Positions 7,321 to 15,024 of a stretch of DNA of 15,251 nucleotides are shown one piece after another. The number at the start of each line of letters is the position of its first letter. Position 1 is the stretch's first letter. The DNA is taken from assembly GCA_026400595.1 (NCBI GenBank), contig JAPLOT010000258.1, positions 1 through 15,251 of the forward strand, in the 5' to 3' direction. Position numbers and translations under genes: made by a program. This DNA is from Alphaproteobacteria bacterium (GTDB lineage: Bacteria > Pseudomonadota > Alphaproteobacteria > Rhizobiales > Aestuariivirgaceae). Below the pieces are notes generated by a model, which saw only the letters and a list, made by a program, of their open reading frames with translations, was not told where the DNA came from and did no database searches.

Positions 7321-8663
7321 CAGCGCATCGCGGATGCGTTCCAGCGGCAGGGGCATGCGCTCGTCCCGGGCGAGGATCTCGTAGACAGCCGCCTGGATTT
7401 CCTCGTAGGGCGGCGCGCTGCTGCTGCCCTTGCCGTCCAGTTGGTGTAGTTCAGCTTGTCGAGCGCCTCGTCCAGGCTGATCGGCAGCGTATGGGCATAG
7501 CGATAGGCCGAACCTTCGACGGGTTCGGTCGGCTTGATGCGCTCCATCATGCCGAGATAGCCGCAGGCCAGCGATGCCGCAAAGGCGAGATAGGGATTGG
7601 CGTCGGCACCGGGCACGCGGTTCTCGACCCGCAGGTTCGAGGGATCGGAGGATGGCACCCGCAGCGAGACGGTGCGGTTGTCGATGGCCCAGTGGACGTT
7701 GGTGGGCGCGTCCGAGTCCGGCACCAGGCGTCGGTAGGAGTTCACATTCGGCGCGCAGAGCGAGAGCGCCGCGGCGAGATAGCGCTGCAGTCCACCGATG
7801 TGATTGAGGAAGGCCTTGGACGGCTTGCCGTCGCGGCCCGCGAAGACGTTCTTGCCCGTCTTGATGTCCATCACAGATTGATGGATGTGCATCGAAGAGC
7901 CCGGCTCGTTCTCGTGCGGCTTGGCCATGAAGGTGGCGTACATGTCGTGCTTGAGGGCAGCCTGGCGCACGGTGCGCTTGAACAGGAACACCTGATCCGC
8001 AAGCTCGAGAGGATCGCCGTGGTTGAAGTTGATTTCGAGCTGCGCCGGTCCGCTCTCGTGGCTGAGCGTGTCGACGTCCAGTTCCTGCGCTTCGCAATAG
8101 TCGTAGATGTCCTCGACGATCGGATCGAAATCATTGGCGGCATCGATGCCATAGGCCTGTCCGCCGGGCTCCTTGCGGCCCGACCGCCCGACAGCGGCAT
8201 CGAGCGGATAATCGGGATCGATGTTCTTCTTCACAAGGTAGAATTCAAGTTCCGGCGCCACGACAGGCCGCCAGCCCTGTTCCTTGTAGAGCCGCAACAC
8301 GGTCTTCAGGACATGCCGCGGCGAGATATCCACCGGCCGGTCGTCGAGGTGGTAGGCGTCGCAAATCACCTGCGCGGTCGGTTCGGTATACCATGGCACG
8401 AAGCGGATGGTGTCCGAGTCCGGCTGCATGTAGATGTCGATCGCGCTGTCGCTTACGGCCTTGGTATCCTGTGTGTAGCGGCCGTTGATGGTCAGCGTGA
8501 AAACTTCCTCGGGAATGCGCAGACCGCGGGACTTGTTGCCCTTCAGGAACTTCTTCGGCGGCAGGATCTTTCCGCGCGCCGTGCCATTCATATCGGCCAC
8601 GAGGCACTCGACCTCGCTGATCTTGTGTTCGCCGAGCCATTCCTCAAAACGGGACTGAGACAT
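7320..8663 (-). CDS. PuuA-like glutamine synthetase family protein (gamma-glutamylpolyamine synthetase type), C-terminus replaced
   Basis: Members of this group join glutamate to putrescine or another amine using ATP, the first step of the gamma-glutamylated putrescine route. From the ATG at 8663 the frame codes 447 residues. About 1-405 are good family sequence: the N-terminal beta-grasp (VECLVADMNGTARGKILP), the catalytic glutamates in APELEFYLVK, GPAQLEINF, the ATP-side motif GSSMHIHQS near residue 255, NRTVSLRVPSS and RVPGADANPYLAFAA. Related proteins continue after ALDKLN for about 45 more residues with a helix and a WEREHLLL-like end. Here they are replaced by a basic, Ser/Arg-rich tail that is the transpeptidase gene in the wrong frame. 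The total length looks normal only by chance. It diverges from a PuuB-like oxidase, its usual partner. A TTG at 8693 is a weaker alternative start. Activity is uncertain because of the lost C-terminus. Confidence 0.85.
   Translation of the reverse strand: MSQSRFEEWLGEHKISEVECLVADMNGTARGKILPPKKFLKGNKSRGLRIPEEVFTLTINGRYTQDTKAVSDSAIDIYMQPDSDTIRFVPWYTEPTAQVICDAYHLDDRPVDISPRHVLKTVLRLYKEQGWRPVVAPELEFYLVKKNIDPDYPLDAAVGRSGRKEPGGQAYGIDAANDFDPIVEDIYDYCEAQELDVDTLSHESGPAQLEINFNHGDPLELADQVFLFKRTVRQAALKHDMYATFMAKPHENEPGSSMHIHQSVMDIKTGKNVFAGRDGKPSKAFLNHIGGLQRYLAAALSLCAPNVNSYRRLVPDSDAPTNVHWAIDNRTVSLRVPSSDPSNLRVENRVPGADANPYLAFAASLACGYLGMMERIKPTEPVEGSAYRYAHTLPISLDEALDKLNYTNWTARAAAARRPTRKSRRLSTRSSPGTSACPCRWNASAMR
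7410..7451 (-). other. Fusion junction between the glutamine synthetase and L,D-transpeptidase genes
   Basis: Read on the minus strand, glutamine synthetase homology holds through LDEALDKLN (codon ending at 7449) and then stops making sense in that frame. Transpeptidase-like sequence (PYEEIQAAVYEI) is established by 7410 in the frame one base back. The break therefore lies in this roughly 40 bp interval. A short CTG/CAG triplet run sits at 7417-7428. A -1 shift would connect the two frames, but no canonical slippery heptamer is visible. Together this suggests a deletion, or a sequencing or assembly join, that removed the end of one gene and the start of the next. Confidence 0.7.
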
Positions 8664-8746
8664 GATAATCCATAGGTTGTTAAACAGCGCCAATTTAGCC
8701 CGGAAGCTTGACCGAACAAAGGGGGGAAACTAAAGCATTTTCCATC
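8664..8746. promoter_or_regulatory. Divergent promoter region between the PuuA-like and PuuB-like genes
   Basis: Only 83 bp separate the two start codons, so both promoters must overlap here or lie in coding sequence. Neither ATG has a clear Shine-Dalgarno sequence immediately upstream. A small dyad, TGTT-A-AACA, lies at 8678-8686 and could be an operator for a shared regulator, but it is short. No regulator gene of the PuuR kind is in the window. Confidence 0.45.
8708..8736 (+). promoter_or_regulatory. Candidate sigma-70-like promoter for the PuuB-like gene
   Basis: TTGACC at 8708-8713 and TAAAGC at 8731-8736 are separated by 17 bp, the ideal spacing. Transcription would then begin about 8743, only a few bases before the ATG at 8747. 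That fits the lack of a ribosome site and would give an almost leaderless message. The -10 box is a weak match. Confidence 0.32.
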
Positions 8747-10024
8747 ATGCCGAAGTCCATTGACGCAATTTCATACTATCAGGCCACTGCAACCCCACAT
8801 AGCAATCACCCGGCCCTTGCAGGGGATGTCAACGCCGATGTCTGCATCATCGGTGCGGGCTTCACCGGCCTGTCGGCGGCCCTGGAGTTGGCGCAGGCCG
8901 GCTACAGGGTCGTGGTCCTCGAAGCCGAAACCGTGGGCTATGGCGCATCAGGACGGAACGGCGGACAGATCTGCACCGGTTTCTCCTCCGGTCAGGGCAA
9001 GATCGAGGCGCAGCTCGGAAAGGACGACGCGCGCAGGTGCTTCGACCTCGCCGAGGAGTCGAAGCGGCTGATCGTTGATCGGATCGCCGAGTACAAGATC
9101 GATTGCGATCTGGTCTGGGGCTACATCCATGCCATTCCGAAGCCGGGGCAGTTCGATGGCCTGAAGGAGTGGAAGGACGAGTATGACGCGCTGGGTTACA
9201 CCGACACACAGATACTCACCAAGGCCGAACTGGAGGAACGCATCGGCACTCGAATCTACTACGGCGCGCTGCGTGAAGGCGGGGCTGGCCACTTCCATCC
9301 GCTCAACTACTGCCTCGGACTGGCCCGCGCTGCCGTGGCAGCCGGCGCCGTGATCCACGAGAAGAGCCGCGTCCTCGCCGTCGAGACCGGACGCGATCCC
9401 TGGGCCCGCACGGCAGGCGGCAAGGTTTCGGCCAAGTACATGATCATTGCCGGGAACGCCTATCTCGGCCGCACCGTGCCCAAGCTCTATGGCCGGGTCA
9501 TGCCGGTGAGCAGCTATATCCTGGCGACAGAGCCTCTCGGCGAGAACCGCGCGAGGGCCCTGATCCGCGACAACGAAGCGGTGGCCAATACCAACTTCAT
9601 CGTCGACTACTACCGACTCACGCGCGACACCCGCATGCTCTTCGGCGGCCGCGCGAGCTACTCCACGCTGGAGCCACCCAACCTCGGCGCCTATATGCGG
9701 CCGCGGATGACGGCGGTCTTCCCGCAGTTGCGTGATGTGAACATCGACTATGCCTGGGGCGGCTACATCGCCATCACCTCCAACCGCATGCCCGATTGCG
9801 GACGACTGTCGCCCACCACCTACTATGCCCATGGCTATTCCGGTCAGGGCGTGGCACTTGCCGGACTCTACGGAAAGCTGATGGCCGAAGCGATCCGCGG
9901 CACGGCCGAGCGTTTCGACCTGCTCGCGCGCATCAAGCACCTGCCCTTCCCCGGCGGCCCGATCCGTACGCCCATCCTGGTCGCCGCCATGCTCTATTAC
10001 CGCATTCGCGATGCCTTGAGTTGA
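8747..10024 (+). CDS. FAD-dependent amine oxidase, PuuB-like (gamma-glutamylputrescine oxidoreductase type)
   Basis: This 425-residue DAO-fold flavoprotein most likely oxidises a gamma-glutamylated amine to the aldehyde, with release of ammonia and hydrogen peroxide. The Rossmann motif GAGFTGLSAALELA holds GxGxxG at 36-41, with the ribose-binding glutamate near 59 in VVVLEAE. SGRNGGQ (68-74) is typical of the PuuB branch. The C-terminal part has RMPDCGRLSPTTYYAHGYSGQGVALAGLYG, here named only by its ends at about residues 346-375, which closes the FAD site in this family. The ATG at 8747 is chosen because MPKSIDAISYY is where family homology begins; an in-frame TTG at 8708 overlaps the putative -35 box. 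The divergent PuuA-like synthetase and the agmatinase downstream support a polyamine role. Other substrates of the DAO family, such as sarcosine-like amines, are possible. Confidence 0.85.
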   Translation: MPKSIDAISYYQATATPHSNHPALAGDVNADVCIIGAGFTGLSAALELAQAGYRVVVLEAETVGYGASGRNGGQICTGFSSGQGKIEAQLGKDDARRCFDLAEESKRLIVDRIAEYKIDCDLVWGYIHAIPKPGQFDGLKEWKDEYDALGYTDTQILTKAELEERIGTRIYYGALREGGAGHFHPLNYCLGLARAAVAAGAVIHEKSRVLAVETGRDPWARTAGGKVSAKYMIIAGNAYLGRTVPKLYGRVMPVSSYILATEPLGENRARALIRDNEAVANTNFIVDYYRLTRDTRMLFGGRASYSTLEPPNLGAYMRPRMTAVFPQLRDVNIDYAWGGYIAITSNRMPDCGRLSPTTYYAHGYSGQGVALAGLYGKLMAEAIRGTAERFDLLARIKHLPFPGGPIRTPILVAAMLYYRIRDALS

Positions 10025-10026
10025 AC

Positions 10027-11148
10027 ATGAGCCTTCTGTCCTCGCCTTTCCCACTCCGCGATCTCGTCCTGAAGAACCGCGCCATCGTGGCACCCATGTG
10101 CCAGTATTCGGCGCGGCATGGCTTCGTGAACGACTGGCACTTGGTGCATCTCGGCCGTTTCGCGCTGGGTGGCTTCAGCCTCGTGATCGTCGAGGCGACG
10201 GGCGTCACACCCGAAGGCCGCATCACCTATGCCTGCCCCGGCCTGTGGGAGGATGCCCAGATCGCGCCGATGAAGCGGATCGTCGATTTCCTGCACGCCA
10301 ATGGCGCGGCTGCCGGCATTCAACTGGCACACGCCGGGCGCAAGGCATCTTCGCCCCTGCCCTGGCGCGGCAGCTTCAACGAGACGGATGCGGAAAAGGC
10401 GGCGCTTGCCTTCGAGGACTGGACGCCCGTGGCGCCCAGCGCCGAGCGCCATGCGGCGAGTTACAAGCTGCCCGAAGCGCTGGACGCAGTGGGCCTCGCC
10501 CGCATCCGCGACGGATTTGTCGCGGCCGCGCGACGGGCCGAGACGGCGGGCTTCGACGTCATCGAAATCCACTCGGCCCATGGCTATCTGCTGAACCAGT
10601 TCCTCTCGCCGGTGGCCAACAGGCGAACCGATTCCTATGGCGGGTCTCTGGCCAACCGCATGCGGTTTCCGCTGGAAGTGGCCGAAGCGGTCCGCAGCGC
10701 TTGGCCCGCAGACAAGCCGCTGTTCGCCCGCATCTCCGCCACGGACTGGATCGACGGCGGCTGGACGGTGGAAGACAGCATCATCTATGCGAAGGAACTC
10801 AAGGCGCGCGGCGTCGATCTCATCCACTGTTCGTCGGGCGGATTCGACGGTGCCAAGCCGCAAGTGGGCGCGCTCTATCAGGTTCCCTTGTCGGCCGCCG
10901 TGCGGCGCGGCGCAGAGATTCCCACCGCAGCCGTCGGGCTCATCACAACCGCGCCGCAGGCCGAGTCGATCCTTGCTGCAGGCGATGCCGATCTCATCGC
11001 ACTGGCGCGGCAGGCTCTGGAAGATCCCAACTGGGCGATTCATGCCCAGCATGTTCTGGAGGGCAGCGATGCCGTCTATGCCGGATGGCCGCAGCAGGCT
11101 GGCTACGCCATCCGCAACAAGGACCGCGCGCTGGGCGGCCGGACGTAA
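10027..11148 (+). CDS. Old-yellow-enzyme family NADH:flavin oxidoreductase (YqjM-like)
   Basis: This 373-residue FMN enzyme belongs to the thermophilic-like OYE class, which reduces activated C=C bonds with NAD(P)H. The N-terminus SPFPLRDLVLKNRAIVAPM leads to C25 in the PMCQYS motif, equivalent to the redox-tuning cysteine of YqjM. IQLAHAGRKAS and EIHSAHGYLLNQFLSP follow, the latter with the substrate-binding pair H182 and H185. Then come RTDSYGGS and, near the end, an FMN phosphate site around AVGLIT and ADLIALARQAL. A longer frame opens at 9796, but that part is the oxidase gene in another frame. The ATG at 10027 follows the oxidase stop by 2 bp, so the two are almost surely co-transcribed and perhaps translationally coupled. 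Its physiological substrate is unknown, and an enone or nitro compound unrelated to polyamines is possible. Confidence 0.9.
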   Translation: MSLLSSPFPLRDLVLKNRAIVAPMCQYSARHGFVNDWHLVHLGRFALGGFSLVIVEATGVTPEGRITYACPGLWEDAQIAPMKRIVDFLHANGAAAGIQLAHAGRKASSPLPWRGSFNETDAEKAALAFEDWTPVAPSAERHAASYKLPEALDAVGLARIRDGFVAAARRAETAGFDVIEIHSAHGYLLNQFLSPVANRRTDSYGGSLANRMRFPLEVAEAVRSAWPADKPLFARISATDWIDGGWTVEDSIIYAKELKARGVDLIHCSSGGFDGAKPQVGALYQVPLSAAVRRGAEIPTAAVGLITTAPQAESILAAGDADLIALARQALEDPNWAIHAQHVLEGSDAVYAGWPQQAGYAIRNKDRALGGRT

Positions 11149-11152
11149 GGCC

Positions 11153-12148
11153 TCATTCCGGGATCGGCACCGACCGCGCGCCGCGCTGCCAGGCGCGCAG
11201 GCACAGATATTCCATGATCAGCGAGGCCGCGGCACCGGAGGTGACCTCGGAATGGTAATAGGGCGGCGACACTTCGACGAGATCCATGGCGACGAAGTTT
11301 ATGCCCGTCAGCTTGCGCATGATCGAGGCGGCCTGGTGATAGTTGAGGCCGCCCGGAATGGGCGTGCCAGTACCCGGTGCGACCGAGGGATCGAGGCAGT
11401 CGATGTCGAAGGTCAGATAGGCCTTGTTCTTGCCCACCACCTTGCTGACGATATCGGCCACCTGCTGGGCCGAGCTGTCATGCACTTCGTCGGCATAGAC
11501 GATACGGAAGCCATAGGTGCGCTCGCCTGTGAAGACCGTGCGGATGCCGATCTGCACGGAGCGCTTCGGATCGATGAGGCCCTCGCGGACGGCATAGCCG
11601 AACATGGTGCCATGATCGATGCGGCCGCCATCATCAGGCTCGACGTCGCGGTGCGCGTCGAAGTGGACGAGCGACAGGGGGCCGTGCTTCTTCGCATGGG
11701 CCTTGAGCAGCGGATAGGTGATGTAGTGGTCGCCGCCCAGCGTGATCATCTCGGCGCCGGAGCCGATGATTCCGGCTGCGTGGTTCTCGAGCGTGACCGG
11801 AAAATCCTCCTTTCGGCCCCAGTCGAAGAAGCAGTCGCCATAGTCGATGACGGCGAGCGTCTCGAAGGGATCGAAGTTCCAGGGCCAGAATGGGCCCCAG
11901 GCATTCTCGGCAGAGGCTTTGCGGATGCCCTCCGGCCCCATGCGCGTGCCGGAGCGGTGCGACACCGCCTGATCGAAGGGAACCCCGGTGACGGCAATGT
12001 CCACGCCGGCGAGGTCGCGCGTATACTTGCGGCGCATGAAGGAGAGCGCACCGGCATAGGTCGGCTCCCACTGCGTGCCCTTCAGGTTCTCGCGCCGGAA
12101 GGCGCTGTCCCCCGGAACGGAGGACATGTTCTTCATCTCAAGCGACAT
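11153..12148 (-). CDS. speB: Agmatinase-type ureohydrolase
   Basis: The enzyme hydrolyses a guanidino compound to an amine and urea; agmatine to putrescine is the best guess. The 331 residues include all six expected ligands of the Mn pair: H141 in GGDH, D164, H166 and D168 in DAHRD, and D248 and D250 in DIDCLDP. The motifs GTGTPIPGGL and HGTMFGYAVREG are also typical. The ATG at 12148 is preceded by ACGGAG about 7 bp upstream, inside the end of the transporter ATPase gene, whose TAG is 3 bp away. It is therefore the last gene of the transporter operon. It converges on the OYE-family gene with a 4 bp gap. Guanidinobutyrase, guanidinopropionase and the newer guanidine-hydrolase members share these motifs, so the substrate is inferred from the polyamine context. 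Confidence 0.87.
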   Translation of the reverse strand: MSLEMKNMSSVPGDSAFRRENLKGTQWEPTYAGALSFMRRKYTRDLAGVDIAVTGVPFDQAVSHRSGTRMGPEGIRKASAENAWGPFWPWNFDPFETLAVIDYGDCFFDWGRKEDFPVTLENHAAGIIGSGAEMITLGGDHYITYPLLKAHAKKHGPLSLVHFDAHRDVEPDDGGRIDHGTMFGYAVREGLIDPKRSVQIGIRTVFTGERTYGFRIVYADEVHDSSAQQVADIVSKVVGKNKAYLTFDIDCLDPSVAPGTGTPIPGGLNYHQAASIMRKLTGINFVAMDLVEVSPPYYHSEVTSGAAASLIMEYLCLRAWQRGARSVPIPE

Positions 12149-12151
12149 CTG

Positions 12152-13240
12152 CTACTCCGTAAGGACGATGGAATCTTCGGGAGCCCAGTGCACCCAGACC
12201 TTCTGGCCCCGCTCCACGCCGGAGCCGCCTTCGCGCGATTCATTCTGGACGTTGACCGAGAGGTCGAGCCCGTCCTTGCCTTCGATCACCACGTGGCTTG
12301 TGTCGCCGTAGTAGGCAACATCGCGCACCTTGCCCTGCAGCTTCAGGATCCTGTCGGACTTGGGTTCGGTCTTGCCGATCTTCAGCTTCTCCGGCCGCAC
12401 GGCAATGGCAATCGCGCTGCCAACCTGCGACGCGCTCGTCAGCTCCACCTTGCCGAGTCCCTTTGCATCGCAGGTGATCGCCTTGCCCTTCTGGCCGGTG
12501 ACGGTCGCATCGATGAGGTTCACCTTGCCGATGAAGTCGGCCACGAAGCGATTCTTCGGATGCTCGTAGAGTTCGACCGGCGTGGCGATCTGCTGCACGG
12601 CGCCCTTCTCCATGACCGCGATGCGGCTGGCCATGGAAAGAGCTTCGTCCTGGTCATGGGTGACGATGATGAAGGTGATGCCGACCGTTTCCTGCAACCG
12701 GGTGAGTTCCATCCGCATGTCGTCGCGCAGCTTGGCATCCAGCGCCGAAAGCGGTTCGTCGAGCAGCAGAACCTTGGGGCGCTTGACGAGCGCGCGGGCA
12801 AGGGCCACGCGCTGGCGCTGTCCGCCCGACATCTGGTCGGGCCGGCGTTCCGCGAGATGGGTGAGCTTCACCATCTCGAGGCCCTCGGCCACCAGGCGCT
12901 TGATCTCGTCGGGCGCAACGCCGGTGACCTTCAGGCCATAGGCGACGTTCTGCTCCACTGTCATGTGCGGAAACACCGCATAGGACTGGAACACCATGTT
13001 GGTGGGCCGCTTGTTGGGCGGCGTCAGCGCCATGTCCTCGCCGCCGATCATGATCTGACCGGAGGTCGGCGTCTCGAGGCCGGAGATCATCCGGAGCAAC
13101 GTGGTCTTGCCACAGCCTGATGGACCGAGCAGTGCAAAGAATTCGTTCTGGTCGATGTCGAAGGAGATGTTGTCGACGGCAATGACACCGCCGGAAAACT
13201 TCTTGGAGACATTGCGGATGGAGACGATGGGTTCGGTCAT
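12152..13240 (-). CDS. potA: Spermidine/putrescine ABC transporter ATP-binding protein (PotA type)
   Basis: This 362-residue ATPase drives the import complex from the cytoplasmic face of the membrane. Walker A GPSGCGKTT is at 39-47, the Q-loop in VFQSYAVFPHMTV near 83-95, the signature MSGGQRQRVALARAL at 137-151, Walker B VLLLDEP at 157-163, the D-loop SALD, and the switch histidine 195 in VTHDQDEA. From about 240 onward a TOBE-type regulatory domain follows, with FADFIGKVNLIDATV, AVRPEKLKI and VHWAPEDSIVLTE, as in PotA/PotG. The start ATG lies 3 bp after the second permease gene's stop. MalK/UgpC-type sugar ATPases are similar, but the adjacent PotB/PotC-like permeases and agmatinase favour polyamines. 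Confidence 0.9.
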   Translation of the reverse strand: MTEPIVSIRNVSKKFSGGVIAVDNISFDIDQNEFFALLGPSGCGKTTLLRMISGLETPTSGQIMIGGEDMALTPPNKRPTNMVFQSYAVFPHMTVEQNVAYGLKVTGVAPDEIKRLVAEGLEMVKLTHLAERRPDQMSGGQRQRVALARALVKRPKVLLLDEPLSALDAKLRDDMRMELTRLQETVGITFIIVTHDQDEALSMASRIAVMEKGAVQQIATPVELYEHPKNRFVADFIGKVNLIDATVTGQKGKAITCDAKGLGKVELTSASQVGSAIAIAVRPEKLKIGKTEPKSDRILKLQGKVRDVAYYGDTSHVVIEGKDGLDLSVNVQNESREGGSGVERGQKVWVHWAPEDSIVLTE

Positions 13241-13243
13241 GGT

Positions 13244-14092
13244 TCAGCCCTTGCCCGATTTTTCGGGAGCCTGGAGTTTCATTGCGATGACGGTGGCGAT
13301 GACGGTGATCACGATCAGCACCGTGGAAGCTGCGTTGATCTCCGGGGAAACGCCGCGGCGCACCAACGAGTAGACCTTCACGGGAAAGGTGACGGTTTCT
13401 GGCCCGGACGTGAAGAAGGTGATGACGAAGTCATCCAGCGACAACGTGAAGGCGAGCAAGGCCCCGGCAATCAGGCCGGGCTTCATGTAGGGCACGATGA
13501 TGCTCCAGAAGGTCTGCCACTCGCTGGCGCCAAGATCCTTCGAGGCTTCCTCCAGTTGCCGGTTGAAGCCGACGAGGCGCGACCGCACCACCACCGCGAC
13601 GAAGGGAAAACAGAAGGAGACGTGCGCTATGACAATGTTCGACAGGTTGAGCGGCCATGGCAGGTTGACCACCGCATTCATCATGCCCGTGTTCACGAAG
13701 AACATCAGCAAGGCAACGCCCATGCAGATTTCCGGGATGACGATGGGCAGCGCCATGAAGCCCTCATAGGCCCCCTTCATCGGAAAGCGGAAACGCCAGA
13801 GCAGCAGGGCAACCAGTGTGCCGATGATCGTTGCCAGTATGGTGGCAAGCAGGGCGATGACCAGCGAATTGATCAGTGCCTCCTGCAGCGACACGTTGTT
13901 CCACGCCTTGGTGTAGTTCTCCAGCGTGAAGCCGCGCCAGACGATGCCGCGCTTGTCGGTGTTGAAGGAGAAGGCCACCAGCGTGATGATGGGCATGTAG
14001 AGCGCGAAGAAGATCGCGGCGAACAGCACCTTGAGCCAGAGGCGGTTGCCGTAGTCGAGGGGCCCCTGCCCCGGCTTCAGCTGCGCGGCCAT
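13244..14092 (-). CDS. potC: Polyamine ABC transporter permease (PotC/PotI type)
   Basis: This 282-residue inner-membrane protein has about six hydrophobic segments, beginning with VLFAAIFFALYMPIITLVAF at roughly 25-44. The motif FNTDKRG followed by WRGFTLENY is characteristic of PotC/PotI. The EAA loop that docks on the ATPase is seen as EASKDLGASEWQTFWSIIVP. LDDFVITFFTSGPETVTFPV marks the C-terminal part in this family. Its ATG overlaps the stop of the first permease gene as TGATG (14090-14094), a classic coupled pair that makes equal amounts of the two subunits. Spermidine and putrescine systems cannot be told apart from this sequence alone. Confidence 0.9.
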   Translation of the reverse strand: MAAQLKPGQGPLDYGNRLWLKVLFAAIFFALYMPIITLVAFSFNTDKRGIVWRGFTLENYTKAWNNVSLQEALINSLVIALLATILATIIGTLVALLLWRFRFPMKGAYEGFMALPIVIPEICMGVALLMFFVNTGMMNAVVNLPWPLNLSNIVIAHVSFCFPFVAVVVRSRLVGFNRQLEEASKDLGASEWQTFWSIIVPYMKPGLIAGALLAFTLSLDDFVITFFTSGPETVTFPVKVYSLVRRGVSPEINAASTVLIVITVIATVIAMKLQAPEKSGKG

Positions 14093-14964
14093 CAGACATC
14101 CACTCCCTTGCTGTTCCTGGAGAAGAGCCAGCGCAGCGCAAGGGCGCCGAAGGTGGCGTACATGAGCAGGAAGGACAAGGCGGCGCCGAAGGGCCAGTCA
14201 TTGGCAGACTTGAATTGTCGCTCGATCACATTGCCGATCATCTGCGAGTCCGTACCGCCGAGCAGGTCAGGCGTGAGGAAGGATCCGAGGCACGGAATGA
14301 AGACAAGGATGATGCCGGAGATGATGCCTGGCATGGTGAGTGGCACCGTGACCTTCATGAAGGTCTGGAACTGCGAGGCCCCGAGGTCGAGGCTGGCCTC
14401 CAGGAACGAGCGATCGAGACGCTCGATGGTGGCATAGAGCGGCAGCACCATGAAGGGCATGTAGACATAGACGAGGCCGGTGATGACGGCGAAGTCATTG
14501 TTCAGCATGTCGAAGGGTCCGAGCCCGACCCATCCCAGCACGCTGTTGACATAGCCCTGTTTGCGGAACACCGCGATCAGCGCATAGGTGCGGATCAGCA
14601 GGTTGATCCAGAAGGGAAGGATGACGAGCAAAAGCAGAAGCGGCTTCCATTTGGGCGGCGCGAAACAGATGCCGAAGGCGATGGGATAGGCTGTTGCAAG
14701 GCAAAGCGCCGTCGCCAGGGCGCTGACCCAGATCGACTTCCAGATGATCTTGAGGAAGACCGGGTCGAAGGCGCGGAGATAGTTGGACAGCGTGCCGGAG
14801 ATGTCGATCTCGGTGATCGAGACCTGTCCGTCGATAACCGCCTTCTCGCCGAAGGACATGAAGAACAGGAAACCGAGGGGAATGATGAAAAAGGCAAGAA
14901 GCCAAAACGTGCCTGGCGCAGCAAACGTCCAGAAGACGTTTCGGTTTTCCTTCCAGCTCTCCAA
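14092..14964 (-). CDS. potB: Polyamine ABC transporter permease (PotB/PotH type)
   Basis: This 290-residue partner permease has about six membrane segments; the first is near residues 13-35. Family marks are FWINLLIRTYAL, a glycine-rich loop around VLGWVGLGPFDMLNN, YVYMPFMVLPLYATIERLD and the EAA loop EASLDLGASQFQTFMKV. The start appears to be a TTG at 14964: the frame has no ATG before the first membrane segment, and GGGGAGAGGG lies just upstream. It is the first transporter gene on the minus strand, 74 bp after the aminotransferase. The matching substrate-binding protein is absent from the window and may lie beyond the right edge or elsewhere in the genome. Confidence 0.9.
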   Translation of the reverse strand: MESWKENRNVFWTFAAPGTFWLLAFFIIPLGFLFFMSFGEKAVIDGQVSITEIDISGTLSNYLRAFDPVFLKIIWKSIWVSALATALCLATAYPIAFGICFAPPKWKPLLLLLVILPFWINLLIRTYALIAVFRKQGYVNSVLGWVGLGPFDMLNNDFAVITGLVYVYMPFMVLPLYATIERLDRSFLEASLDLGASQFQTFMKVTVPLTMPGIISGIILVFIPCLGSFLTPDLLGGTDSQMIGNVIERQFKSANDWPFGAALSFLLMYATFGALALRWLFSRNSKGVDV

Positions 14965-14980
14965 GATCCGCCCTCTCCCC
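14965..14980 (-). promoter_or_regulatory. Ribosome binding site deciding a TTG start for the first permease
   Basis: The minus strand reads GGGGAGAGGGCGGATC directly before the TTG at 14964. The GAGG core sits about 7 bases from the start, a good distance. The next in-frame ATG would remove most of the first membrane segment. Confidence 0.6.
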
Positions 14981-15008
14981 GTTTGGTTTTTTCTTGAACC
15001 TAGCCCAG

Positions 15009-15024
15009 GCCGAGGGGCCTCGGC
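15009..15024 (-). terminator. Hairpin between the aminotransferase and permease genes
   Basis: On the minus strand GCCGAG and CTCGGC pair perfectly over 6 bp around a 4-base loop, 15 bases after the aminotransferase stop at 15039. No T-run follows on this strand, so it may only weaken read-through or protect an mRNA end. A run of six T lies on the plus strand at about 14987-14992, on the wrong side to serve a plus-strand terminator. Confidence 0.3.

Noticed and set aside
7417..7451. Programmed -1 frameshifting making a synthetase-transpeptidase fusion protein
   Set aside because: No slippery heptamer or strong downstream structure is evident, and a cytoplasmic enzyme fused to a periplasmic one makes little sense.
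7440..8097. The in-frame upstream extension of the L,D-transpeptidase to a 735-residue protein
   Set aside because: Upstream of about 7440 it is the synthetase gene read in the wrong frame and contains no signal peptide.
7491..8675. A 394-residue plus-strand open frame antisense to the glutamine synthetase
   Set aside because: It is the complement of a clear synthetase frame and lacks a ribosome site and any family motif.
10637..13120. An 827-residue plus-strand open frame crossing the reductase, agmatinase and PotA-type genes
   Set aside because: It spans three well-identified genes in other frames and has no recognisable motif; long antisense frames are expected at this GC content.
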